Shown one piece after another: positions 1 through 6,558 of a stretch of 9,420 nt of DNA. How positions within the stretch are numbered: the stretch's first letter is position 1; the number at the start of each line of letters is the position of its first letter. A program made the position numbers and the translations under genes. Source of the stretch: an uncultured Caryophanales bacterium (GTDB lineage: Bacteria; Bacillota_I; Bacilli_A; Acholeplasmatales; Anaeroplasmataceae); the NCBI GenBank assembly GCA_946626535.1, contig CAMOUK010000041.1, forward strand, positions 1 to 9,420, written 5' to 3'. The notes below the pieces were generated by a model. It saw nothing but the letters and a program-made list of their open reading frames with translations. It was not told where the DNA came from and made no database searches.

Positions 1-4
1 AATT

Positions 5-12
5 AAGGTGAT
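5..12 (+). promoter_or_regulatory. Shine-Dalgarno site deciding the sirtuin start
   Basis: AAGGTGAT lies at 5-12. Its AGG core ends 8 bases before the GTG at 17 but only 2 bases before the ATG at 11, and it overlaps the GTG at 8. The same AAGGTGATG element precedes the cation-efflux gene (8298-8306), with its AGG core 7 bases before that ATG. This favours GTG-17 as the sirtuin start. The promoter lies outside the window. Confidence 0.55.
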
Positions 13-16
13 GAAA

Positions 17-742
17 GTGAACGATTTAGAAAGATTAAAAGAAGCTATAAAAGAAGTTGATAATATTGTTATATTTTCAGGGGCTGGCTTATCGACAAAT
101 TCTGGTATTCCAGATTTTAGATCAGCAGATGGATTATATAATCAAAAGCTAAAAACTAATGTAAGACCAGAAGAAATTATATCTCATTCGTTTTTTGTTG
201 CTTATCCTGAAGAATTTTATAAGTTTTATTTTGATAAGATGATATATCCTAATGCCCTACCTAATTCAGCTCATAAATATTTTGCGAAATTAGAAAAGAA
301 TAAAAATGTAACTGTTGTAACTCAAAATATTGATGACCTACATCAGGAGGCTGGAAGTACTAAGGTAGCTGAACTTCATGGTAGTGTAAAAAGAAATTAT
401 TGTATGAAGTGCCATAAGTTTTATTCTTTAGAGGAAATATATAATAAGGATTTTAAAGTTCCTTATTGTAGCTGTGGAGGAATTATAAAGCCTGATGTAG
501 TTTTATACGAAGAGGCCTTAAATGAAAAAGAAATAAATAAAGCCTTAGATTATATAAGTAGTGCAGAGATGATGATTATAGTAGGAACATCATTAACTGT
601 ATATCCTGCCGCAAGCTTTGTTAGATATTTTAATGGAAAATATTTAGTATTATTAAATAAGAGTGAAACTCCAGCTGATTCATATGCTAATATAGTAATA
701 CATGATGATATTAAAAATGTAATTGAATATCTAGAAAAATAA
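17..742 (+). CDS. cobB: Sir2-family NAD-dependent protein deacylase (sirtuin)
   Basis: A cytoplasmic sirtuin of 241 residues, the usual size for a bacterial single-domain form. Sirtuins remove acyl groups from lysines using NAD+, releasing nicotinamide and O-acyl-ADP-ribose. Numbered from GTG-17, the NAD-binding GAGLS is at 22-26 followed by GIPDFRS, TQNID is at 102-106, the catalytic His is H121 in the HGS motif, zinc cysteines are C129/C132 and C151/C153, KPDVVLYEE is at 158-166, and GTSLTVYPA is at 190-198. All core motifs are intact, so it should be active. I see no clear Tyr-x-x-Arg motif of the kind that marks desuccinylases, so deacetylase is the better guess. No macrodomain or lipoate-ligase gene lies beside it in the window, as would be expected of the SirTM class. 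ATG-11 (243 aa) and GTG-8 (244 aa) are possible alternative starts. It converges on the esterase-like gene at a shared hairpin. Family certain; acyl specificity and the symbol less so. Confidence 0.93.
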   Translation: MNDLERLKEAIKEVDNIVIFSGAGLSTNSGIPDFRSADGLYNQKLKTNVRPEEIISHSFFVAYPEEFYKFYFDKMIYPNALPNSAHKYFAKLEKNKNVTVVTQNIDDLHQEAGSTKVAELHGSVKRNYCMKCHKFYSLEEIYNKDFKVPYCSCGGIIKPDVVLYEEALNEKEINKALDYISSAEMMIIVGTSLTVYPAASFVRYFNGKYLVLLNKSETPADSYANIVIHDDIKNVIEYLEK

Positions 743-770
743 AAAGCCATATCAAATGGCTTTTAATTTT
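742..770. terminator. Bidirectional terminator between sirtuin and esterase-like genes
   Basis: A 9-bp perfect stem, AAAAGCCAT (742-750) and ATGGCTTTT (756-764), has the 5-base loop ATCAA. It begins in the sirtuin stop codon and overlaps the stop codon of the minus-strand gene (763-765). Read on the minus strand, the stem runs into a T-rich tract, so it should work well there. On the plus strand the T tract is interrupted (TTTTAATTTT), so it may be weaker. The two genes appear to share this element. Confidence 0.8.
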
Positions 771-1491
771 GTCTTGAGCATTCAAGTAAATATCTTATTA
801 CCTCAGGAATATATCTTTTATGGAAATAATACTGATTTCCATCGAATTCCTTAGATACATAATTTGTCTTAATGTTTAATTCATTTAATTTATTAACTAA
901 ATTATCGCAATAAGAAGAATCATCATTTTTACCATAATAGATATAGGCAAATTTCTTTAGCTTTAAATTATGATATAGATCTTCGATGATTTGCTCATTA
1001 TTACATATGTCTAATTTAGGAGATAAAAGAGCACATCCATCAAATAAATTAGAATGAAATAGGCTATATAAGGCAAGGATTGCTCCTTCATTAAAGCCCA
1101 TAATATATCTATATCCATCTAATATTCTATAACGTTCATTTATAATATTAGTTAATTCATTTGTTATATAATTAGAAAATATAGGGGCAAGCTTAGGATC
1201 AACTATCGAACCATCTGGTATAAAATATGGAACTAGCTCTGATATTCTCCATAAAGGATTTGAAGGAGCGTGTATACCAACAAGTATTGCCTTTAAATCC
1301 TCGGCCTCCATTATTTCAGGTAAATCGAAGGTTTTATCCTTTTCATCTAGTGAATGAAACATCTGCTGACCATCTAGTACATAGATAACAGGATAAGCTC
1401 TTTCTGTATCGTTGTAATCGTGTGGTAGGTATACAGAAATATTTAATTTTCTCTTTAAATCTAACGCTGTTATTTTAAAATTTTCTACCAT
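763..1491 (-). CDS. Esterase-family alpha/beta hydrolase, apparently catalytically degenerate
   Basis: A cytoplasmic protein of 242 residues with no signal peptide, resembling the esterase D/enterochelin esterase-like group (putative esterase family, PF00756). The N-terminal strand region runs into YVLDGQQMF (37-45), matching the family's Y-x-L-D-G-x-x-x-F. A WRISELVPYF stretch (81-90) matches the usual R-x-x-E-L-x-P region, and the end IPEVIRYLL (228-236) matches the C-terminal helix. The nucleophile elbow, normally G-x-S-x-G, reads G132-F-N134-E-G136, so the Ser is Asn (AAT codon at 1090-1092). Aligning back from the C-terminal IPEV, the position of the catalytic His (usually G-G-H) reads D-G-N219, also Asn (AAT at 835-837). 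Both changes together suggest a non-hydrolytic protein or an altered mechanism. The frame is otherwise intact, so this does not look like a decaying pseudogene. The ATG has a GGTGAG ribosome site (1497-1502) five bases upstream. It is transcribed divergently from htpG. Fold assignment is fairly sure; function unknown. Confidence 0.78.
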   Translation of the reverse strand: MVENFKITALDLKRKLNISVYLPHDYNDTERAYPVIYVLDGQQMFHSLDEKDKTFDLPEIMEAEDLKAILVGIHAPSNPLWRISELVPYFIPDGSIVDPKLAPIFSNYITNELTNIINERYRILDGYRYIMGFNEGAILALYSLFHSNLFDGCALLSPKLDICNNEQIIEDLYHNLKLKKFAYIYYGKNDDSSYCDNLVNKLNELNIKTNYVSKEFDGNQYYFHKRYIPEVIRYLLECSRQN

Positions 1492-1508
1492 AAAAACTCA
1501 CCATTTTT

Positions 1509-1537
1509 ATTATACATTTAAAGTTGAAAAATATCAC
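1509..1537 (-). promoter_or_regulatory. Possible proximal promoter of the esterase-like gene
   Basis: On the minus strand GTGATA (1532-1537, 4 of 6 matches to TTGACA) lies 17 bases from TATAAT (1509-1514). The predicted start, near 1502, would fall within the ribosome site, leaving almost no leader. The more distal candidate at 1544-1572 may therefore be preferable. Confidence 0.35.
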
Positions 1538-1543
1538 TATTTA

Positions 1544-1572
1544 ATTATATTTTGGCACTTTTATATTGACAG
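1544..1572 (-). promoter_or_regulatory. Possible distal promoter of the esterase-like gene, inside the palindrome
   Basis: On the minus strand CTGTCA (1567-1572, 4 of 6) lies 17 bases from a perfect TATAAT (1544-1549). The predicted start is near 1537, giving a leader of about 46 bases. Its -35 box overlaps the htpG -35 box (1566-1571) on the opposite strand, and both lie within the CIRCE-like palindrome. A protein bound there could therefore affect both genes. Confidence 0.4.
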
Positions 1573-1580
1573 TGCCAAAA
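1550..1580. promoter_or_regulatory. CIRCE-like operator (candidate HrcA site) upstream of htpG
   Basis: A perfect 10-bp inverted repeat, TTTTGGCACT (1550-1559) and AGTGCCAAAA (1571-1580), is separated by 11 bases. Framed as the HrcA element it reads TTGGCACTT (1552-1560), nine bases, CAGTGCCAA (1570-1578). The CIRCE consensus is TTAGCACTC-N9-GAGTGCTAA. The spacing is identical and seven of nine bases match in each half. The right half overlaps the htpG -35 box, a sensible place for a heat-shock repressor. HrcA itself is not in the window, so the regulator is inferred. Confidence 0.65.
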
Positions 1581-1594
1581 GCGAGTGCTATAAT
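1566..1594 (+). promoter_or_regulatory. Consensus sigma-A promoter of htpG
   Basis: TTGACA (1566-1571) and TATAAT (1589-1594) are both perfect, with an ideal 17-base spacer. Transcription should start near 1600-1602, giving a leader of roughly 26-28 bases that carries the GGAGG ribosome site (1613-1617). So strong a promoter fits a gene held down by a repressor at the overlapping palindrome. GAGTGCTAT (1583-1591) in the spacer and -10 box is a further near-match to a CIRCE right half. Confidence 0.88.
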
Positions 1595-1627
1595 TTTTAG
1601 TGTAGTGAAAATGGAGGATTTTTTGAA

Positions 1628-3511
1628 ATGAAAGAAACTAAAGAATTTAAAACAGAAACCAAAAGATTATTAGATATGATGATAAATTCTATCTATACAC
1701 ATAAGGAGATTTTTTTAAGAGAACTTATTTCAAATGCTTCTGATGCAATTGATAAAAGACACTATTTATCATTAACAAATACTGAGCTTGCTACTGATTA
1801 CCAAATTCTAGTTGAAGCAGATAACGATGCTAAAACATTAACTATTACAGATAATGGTGTTGGTATGACTAAAGAAGAACTAGAAGAGCATTTAGGTACA
1901 ATCGCTAAATCAGGCTCTAAGGAATTCTTAGAAAAGGTAGCAAATGAAAAGACACCAGATGTTGATATTATCGGTCAATTTGGTGTAGGCTTCTATTCTG
2001 CATTTATGGTAGCTAAAAAGGTTGATGTATATACTAAGTCAGTAAATGGCGATAAGGCTTATTTATTCTCATCTGAGGGCTTAGATTCATATACTATCGA
2101 TGATGCTCAAATGGATAATTATGGAACAAAGATTGTTCTATATTTAAGAGATGATACAGAAGATGATAAATATTCTAATTATCTAGATGAATATGAAATT
2201 AAGCAATTAGTTAAGAAGTATTCAGATTATGTTAGATATCCAATTAAGACTTGGGTTACTAAATATGATCCAAAGGATGACAAGGATGATAAGGATTCAG
2301 AACCAAAGACTCATCTTGAATTAGAAACAATTAACTCAATGCTTCCTATTTGGAAAAAGAATAAGAGTGAAGTAACAGATGAGGAATTAAATAATTTCTA
2401 TAAAACTAAATTTATGGATTATCAAGATCCTATCACAAGTATCTTTGTTAATGTTGAAGGTATGCTAACATATAATGCATTATTATTCATACCTAAAAAG
2501 CCAATTTATGATTTTTATTCAGATCGAAATGAAAGAGGTCTTCAATTATATACTAAAGGAGTATTTATCCTAGATAAGTGTAAGGATTTAATCCCTGAAT
2601 ATTTAAGATTTGTTAAGGGCTTAGTTGATTCAGCTGACCTACCATTAAACATTTCAAGAGAAATGCTACAAGAGGATAAAGCAATTAAAAAGATTGCGGC
2701 AAATGTAGAAAAGAAGATTTTAGCTGAACTTTCTCGTATGCTTAAAAATGATAGAGAAAAATATGAAGAATTCTTCAAGGATTATGGTATTAATCTAAAG
2801 TATGGTGTATATGAGGATTATGGTGTTAAAAAGGATTCATTAAAGGATTTAATCATTTTAGAATCATATAATGAAAATAAGAAGATTACTTTTGCTGAAT
2901 ATAAAGAAAAGATGCTAGAAGGCCAAAAAGCTATCTATTACGCAACAGCAAAGGATAAAGAAGCAGTAGAGAAACTTCCTGAAATGGATTTAGTTAAATC
3001 TAAAGGCTATGATGTATTAATCTTATCTGATGATGTAGATGAATTCATGATTAAGGTATTACAAAAATATGATGATGTTGAATTCAAGTCTATCAATCAA
3101 GGTGATTTAAACCTAATTGATGAAGAAGAATCAAAGAAGATTGATACATTAAAGGAAGAAAAGAAAGACTTAATTGAAAAGATTAAGAAGGCTTTGCCTG
3201 AATGTAAGGATGTTATATTATCAAAGAGATTAACAGATTCAGCTTGCTGTCTATCAGCTGGTGAAGGTGTATCATTTGAAATGGAAAAGGTATTAAAACA
3301 ACAACATTCAGATGTTAAGGCTGAAAGAGTATTAGAGTTAAATCCAAATCATAAGATCTTTAGTAAGCTTGAAGAAGCATATGCATCAGATGAAGCAAAG
3401 GGCGATAAATATGCTAAGCTATTATATAATCAAGCTTTATTAATGGCAGGTATCTTACCTGATAATCCAAAGGATTTCTCTAATGATATCGTAGAATTAA
3501 TGTTAAATTAA
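1628..3511 (+). CDS. htpG: Molecular chaperone HtpG (bacterial Hsp90)
   Basis: A cytosolic ATP-dependent homodimeric chaperone that remodels client proteins, alone or with the DnaK system. At 627 residues it is full length. The N-terminal ATPase domain (about 1-215) has E32 in the REL segment and the NASDA motif at 36-40. DNGVGM (75-80) contacts nucleotide, and GQFGVGFYSAF (116-126) is the lid/glycine motif. A short Asp/Lys-rich linker follows (about 213-228). The middle domain (about 229-490) includes SADLPLNISREML, whose R344 corresponds to the catalytic-loop Arg of E. coli Hsp90 (R336). The C-terminal dimerisation domain completes it, without the eukaryotic MEEVD tail. The ATG follows GGAGG by ten bases, slightly long but acceptable. 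It is a single-gene unit with a consensus promoter under a CIRCE-like palindrome. In Bacillus subtilis htpG is not CIRCE-controlled, so regulation here may differ. Its own terminator follows. Confidence 0.98.
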   Translation: MKETKEFKTETKRLLDMMINSIYTHKEIFLRELISNASDAIDKRHYLSLTNTELATDYQILVEADNDAKTLTITDNGVGMTKEELEEHLGTIAKSGSKEFLEKVANEKTPDVDIIGQFGVGFYSAFMVAKKVDVYTKSVNGDKAYLFSSEGLDSYTIDDAQMDNYGTKIVLYLRDDTEDDKYSNYLDEYEIKQLVKKYSDYVRYPIKTWVTKYDPKDDKDDKDSEPKTHLELETINSMLPIWKKNKSEVTDEELNNFYKTKFMDYQDPITSIFVNVEGMLTYNALLFIPKKPIYDFYSDRNERGLQLYTKGVFILDKCKDLIPEYLRFVKGLVDSADLPLNISREMLQEDKAIKKIAANVEKKILAELSRMLKNDREKYEEFFKDYGINLKYGVYEDYGVKKDSLKDLIILESYNENKKITFAEYKEKMLEGQKAIYYATAKDKEAVEKLPEMDLVKSKGYDVLILSDDVDEFMIKVLQKYDDVEFKSINQGDLNLIDEEESKKIDTLKEEKKDLIEKIKKALPECKDVILSKRLTDSACCLSAGEGVSFEMEKVLKQQHSDVKAERVLELNPNHKIFSKLEEAYASDEAKGDKYAKLLYNQALLMAGILPDNPKDFSNDIVELMLN

Positions 3512-3513
3512 TT

Positions 3514-3547
3514 AAAAGATGAGAAGTTAATAACTTCTCATTTTTTT
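3514..3547 (+). terminator. Rho-independent terminator of htpG
   Basis: The stem ATGAGAAG (3519-3526) and CTTCTCAT (3534-3541), with loop TTAATAA, is followed by a run of T. It lies a few bases after the htpG stop codon. Confidence 0.87.
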
Positions 3548-3551
3548 ATGT

Positions 3552-3578
3552 AAAAAAAGACCTTAATAATAAGGTCTT
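3552..3578 (-). terminator. Rho-independent terminator of the antiporter gene
   Basis: The stem AAGACCTTA (3557-3565) and TAAGGTCTT (3570-3578) has a four-base loop. On the minus strand it is followed by seven T (complement of 3552-3558). It lies eight bases past the antiporter stop codon. Together with the htpG hairpin it insulates the two convergent genes. Confidence 0.88.
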
Positions 3579-3585
3579 AATTTAA

Positions 3586-4836
3586 TTAGTTTCCGATTGT
3601 TGCAATATCTGAGACATCCTCAGGTATTTCATTTTTATATGATAGCTTAAGTAGCATAGGTGTTGAAAATGATGTAATTAAAATTAATACTAAAATAAAT
3701 GGTTGAATAGAAGGAGAAATAATTCCTGCATCTATACCCTTTTGAGCTGATATTAAGCACACCTCAGCTCTTACCATCATTCCAAGACCACATCTAACTG
3801 AATCCTTTATATTATATTTACACATCTTTGCTGCACAACCACAGCCGATAAACTTACCTAATACACCTGCAAGTATGAATAATACACCAAATAATAAGAA
3901 TGATAAATCTATTTTAGAGAAAGATCCAACAGATGTTAATCCAACCTTAGCGAAGAAGACTGGAGTAAATATTAAATAGCTTGTTGTATCAGTTCTACGT
4001 TCAATATAATTTGTATCCTTAGTTCCTGATAAGAATAATCCAGCGAAGAAGGCTCCTGTAATATCAGCTATACCAAACCAAGCTTCAGCTGCATAAGCAT
4101 AGAAGAAGGCTAATGCTAAGGCAAATATTGGAATTCTTCTGTGATGGTCATATTTTCCTTCAAGCTTTTTAAATACTAATCTAAATACAACACCTAAAGC
4201 AATTGCGAATATGAAGAATAATGCTGTTTTACCGAAAACTATTAATATTTCTTTTGTTGGATTACCTGTGCCAGTTACCATTGCCTTATCTAAAGAAATG
4301 ATAACTGATAATATGATAACACCAATTATATCATCTAAAATAGCGGCAGATACTATTGCTGTACCTATTTTAGAATTTAATCTACCTAATTCCTTTAGTG
4401 CGGCTACTGTAACTGATACAGAAGTAGCAGTTAAAATTACACCATAAAATATATTTCTAAATATTGTTTTTGTATCAGTTGCTTCATTTGGTAATACCAT
4501 AGCTACTAAAGCTCCAAGACACAGTGGTACAACTACTCCTAAAGTTGTAATTACGATTGATGATAATCCTGTTTGCTTAACTTGCTTAATATCTGTTTCA
4601 AGACCTGCTGAAAACATAATTAGAACTACACCGACTTCGGCAAAGAAGGCAATTCCTTTATTTCCGTCAGCAGTTATAACCTGCTGATCTGGTATTAATG
4701 TTATTAAACCTAACAATATACCTGTTAAAAGTAAGCCTATTACCTGTGGCATTCCTAGCTTTCTAGCACCTATTGATAATAATTTAGATAAAACTAATAT
4801 TAAGGCAAGTGGAAATAATATTTGATAAACTTCCAT
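3586..4836 (-). CDS. CPA2-type cation/proton antiporter (Na+/H+ exchanger family)
   Basis: An integral membrane protein of 416 residues with about 12-13 hydrophobic segments, matching the sodium/hydrogen exchanger domain (PF00999) over nearly its whole length. TATSVSVT (137-144) fits the unwound part of the crossed helices. D168-D169 in AILDDIIG is the paired-Asp ion site seen in electrogenic CPA2 exchangers such as NapA. K328 in the GKFIG segment may be the matching lysine, and R356/E358 in MVRAEVCLI correspond to the conserved R-x-E of a late helix. It ends about 20 residues after the last helix, with no TrkA-N/RCK regulatory domain, unlike KefB/KefC. The likely role is Na+(or K+)/H+ exchange for pH and salt homeostasis; the ion cannot be fixed from sequence. 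Cysteines cluster at C332, C334 and C339. The ATG follows a strong GGGAGG site (4846-4851). Transcribed divergently from the MATE gene. Confidence 0.93.
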   Translation of the reverse strand: MEVYQILFPLALILVLSKLLSIGARKLGMPQVIGLLLTGILLGLITLIPDQQVITADGNKGIAFFAEVGVVLIMFSAGLETDIKQVKQTGLSSIVITTLGVVVPLCLGALVAMVLPNEATDTKTIFRNIFYGVILTATSVSVTVAALKELGRLNSKIGTAIVSAAILDDIIGVIILSVIISLDKAMVTGTGNPTKEILIVFGKTALFFIFAIALGVVFRLVFKKLEGKYDHHRRIPIFALALAFFYAYAAEAWFGIADITGAFFAGLFLSGTKDTNYIERRTDTTSYLIFTPVFFAKVGLTSVGSFSKIDLSFLLFGVLFILAGVLGKFIGCGCAAKMCKYNIKDSVRCGLGMMVRAEVCLISAQKGIDAGIISPSIQPFILVLILITSFSTPMLLKLSYKNEIPEDVSDIATIGN

Positions 4837-4851
4837 AATCTAGTGCCTCCC

Positions 4852-4864
4852 AAAACACTGTTTT
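4852..4864. promoter_or_regulatory. Palindrome over the predicted antiporter transcription start
   Basis: AAAACA (4852-4857), C, TGTTTT (4859-4864) is a perfect 6-1-6 inverted repeat. It sits between the antiporter -10 box and its ribosome site and covers the predicted start near 4858, a common repressor position. A related AGTGTTTT occurs at 4901-4908 and pairs with AAAACACT (4852-4859). The regulator is unknown. AT-rich palindromes arise by chance, so this is a candidate only. Confidence 0.4.
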
Positions 4865-4893
4865 ATTTTACCACTTATATTATTATTTGTTAA
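4865..4893 (-). promoter_or_regulatory. Sigma-A promoter of the antiporter gene
   Basis: On the minus strand TTAACA (4888-4893, 5 of 6) lies 17 bases from TAAAAT (4865-4870, 5 of 6). The start falls near 4858, about 22 bases before the ATG, with GGGAGG in between. Confidence 0.65.
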
Positions 4894-4968
4894 ATATAAA
4901 AGTGTTTTCTTTTTAATTTTTATTTTAAAATTGTGCTAATTTTTCCTTTTATTTTTAAAAAATAGGTC

Positions 4969-4974
4969 TATAAT
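4969..4974 (+). promoter_or_regulatory. -10 box of the MATE gene promoter
   Basis: A perfect TATAAT lies about 25 bases before the ATG at 5000. Only T-rich sequence without a clear TTGACA match lies 16-18 bases upstream, so the promoter may be weak or activator-dependent. A strong AAGGAGGA ribosome site follows at 4983-4990. Confidence 0.55.
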
Positions 4975-4999
4975 TTATGTGCAAGGAGGAGAGTAAATT

Positions 5000-6463
5000 A
5001 TGCAAAATAAACAAGTAATGCGTAGAAAAATGATATTATCTGATAATTTGTGGAAAGCCACATTCTTAATTATTGCTCCTCTAGCTATATATCAATTATT
5101 TAATAGTTTTTATTCATTAATTGATGCGGCTATATGTGCACAAATATCAACATCTGCTCAAACTAATGTTGTTGCTATAAATCAAATTAAATCAACTATA
5201 TCCGCCTTTGGTGGAGGTCTAGCTGCTGGTGGAGCAGTACTCGTATCGCGTTTTTATGGAGCTGGCTCTGTAAAGGATGCAAGATATGCTTCATCTAATA
5301 TGTTTTTTATGTCAATTGTATTAAGTGCTATATTAGCTTTAATATTTATACCATTAACTTATCCAATACTTTCTATGTGTGCTGTACCTGATGCCGGAAA
5401 TGGCGAGGTTCAAGCTTATTTTGCTTTACAATTATTAGAATTAGTATTTGTTTCATTGAATAGTGTATTTATTGGTTTAGAAAAGGCTAAGGGTAATTCT
5501 AAGATAATAATGCTATTAAATTTATTAGTACTTGTTGTAAAGATTTCATTAACATGCTTATTCGTATTTGGTATTAATTTAAGAAATATTATTATGGTTG
5601 AGGTTGCAACTATAATAGCTCAAGGATTGTTAACAGCAATAGCTATGTTTATTATGTTTGGTAAAAATAATATTTTAAGATTATCATTAAAGATGATTTT
5701 ACCAAAGAAGAAATATGTTAGACCTATATTACAATTATCTATTCCAATCTTTTTAGGTAAATTTGTAATGTCATTGGGTAAGGTTGTTGTTAATGCGATG
5801 TGTGGACATTATTGGAATAGCTATACATCAGATGCGGTAATTGGTTCACTAATTGTTGGTACACTAGGTGTATCAAATAATATGTGTGGTTTAATCACAT
5901 CTCCAACAAATTCATTTGAAGAAGGAGAATCAACTATTGTTTCCCAAAATTTAGGTAATAGAAATATGAAAAGAGCAATTAAGGCTTTCTTTGTTACCTT
6001 AATTAGTGTTACAGGTGTTTCACTTTTAGGATATATTTTAATGAGATTTGTATTCATCAATGAATTAACTGAATTATTCTCAAGTCCTGATGCAAATGCT
6101 GAAATATATAAAAGCATGGTTAAAGAAATATTTGTATGGGATTCACTTTCAATTATTTCTTTAGGTATAGCAGCAGCAGTACTTGGCTTACTTTATGGCT
6201 TTGGTCAAACTAAGCTATCAACTATCTTAAATTTATCTAGAATAGGTTCAAGAATAATATTCTTATACCTAATGCATATAATAAACCCAGATATGAGACC
6301 AACACTATGTGCAGGTCTATCTATGGGTATATCAAATACAATAATTTTAATAATATCAATTATATTCTTGATTATTTTCTTATTAAAAATTAAAAAGAAG
6401 GGATTCTTAGGCATGAGAATGTCTGATCCAGAGCCTGAGGTTTCTGAGTTAGTCTTCGAATAG
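5000..6463 (+). CDS. MATE-family multidrug/toxin exporter
   Basis: An integral membrane protein of 487 residues with about 12 hydrophobic helices in two six-helix halves, the layout of the MatE (PF01554) family. These carriers expel organic cations or metabolites against Na+ or H+. The first half has N-S-F-Y-S-L-I-D42, matching the family's N-x-x-x-x-x-x-D start, and a Gly-rich segment ending SRFYGAG (83-89), matching the S-R-x-x-G-A-G motif. The second half has IVSQNLGNRN (313-322), matching the internal Q-N-x-G-x-x-N repeat. The short C-terminal tail is cytoplasmic and acidic (MSDPEPEVSE). Three Glu (E307, E308, E310) precede the second-half motif, more acidic than I expect there. The ATG is set by AAGGAGGA at 4983-4990. 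It is a single-gene unit. It could equally be a NorM-, DinF- or MepA-like protein; the substrate cannot be read from the sequence. Confidence 0.94.
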   Translation: MQNKQVMRRKMILSDNLWKATFLIIAPLAIYQLFNSFYSLIDAAICAQISTSAQTNVVAINQIKSTISAFGGGLAAGGAVLVSRFYGAGSVKDARYASSNMFFMSIVLSAILALIFIPLTYPILSMCAVPDAGNGEVQAYFALQLLELVFVSLNSVFIGLEKAKGNSKIIMLLNLLVLVVKISLTCLFVFGINLRNIIMVEVATIIAQGLLTAIAMFIMFGKNNILRLSLKMILPKKKYVRPILQLSIPIFLGKFVMSLGKVVVNAMCGHYWNSYTSDAVIGSLIVGTLGVSNNMCGLITSPTNSFEEGESTIVSQNLGNRNMKRAIKAFFVTLISVTGVSLLGYILMRFVFINELTELFSSPDANAEIYKSMVKEIFVWDSLSIISLGIAAAVLGLLYGFGQTKLSTILNLSRIGSRIIFLYLMHIINPDMRPTLCAGLSMGISNTIILIISIIFLIIFLLKIKKKGFLGMRMSDPEPEVSELVFE

Positions 6464-6468
6464 AATGT

Positions 6469-6506
6469 AAAACCAAAAGTATGAAATAATATTTTTGGTT
6501 TTTTTG
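6469..6506 (+). terminator. Terminator of the MATE gene
   Basis: AAAACCAAAA (6469-6478) pairs with TTTTGGTTTT (6493-6502), and the T run continues to 6505. The stem is AT-rich with only two G-C pairs and the loop is about 14 bases, so termination may be partial. The next promoter's weak -35 box overlaps its 3' arm. Confidence 0.6.
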
Positions 6507-6524
6507 TTATAAATATGATATAAT
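6495..6524 (+). promoter_or_regulatory. Promoter of the cyclase-Nudix operon, extended -10
   Basis: A perfect TATAAT (6519-6524) is preceded by TG at 6516-6517, giving an extended -10 (TGATATAAT). The best -35 candidate is TTGGTT (6495-6500) at an 18-base spacing, with only TTG conserved. The extended -10 may make up for the poor -35. Confidence 0.6.
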
Positions 6525-6558
6525 TAATTGATAAATGATTATTTTGAGGTAAATTACT

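Noticed and set aside
17..742. Class M sirtuin (SirTM) ADP-ribosylation system
   Set aside because: No macrodomain, lipoate ligase or GcvH-like gene adjoins it in the window, and the motifs are those of an ordinary bacterial deacylase. Upstream context is cut off, so this is a provisional rejection.
1550..1580. The htpG upstream palindrome as a terminator or RNA hairpin
   Set aside because: It lies upstream of the predicted htpG start and overlaps the -35 box. No T run follows, so a DNA operator fits better.
2542..2778. Open frame antisense to htpG, and similar antisense frames at 550-750, 5821-6117, 6205-6414, 7386-7667, 7664-8086 and 8266-8472, plus a plus-strand frame at 4211-4447 inside the antiporter
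   Set aside because: Each lies opposite a well-supported gene, encodes low-complexity Ser/Ile/Leu-rich sequence without recognisable motifs, and is expected by chance opposite AT-rich coding DNA.
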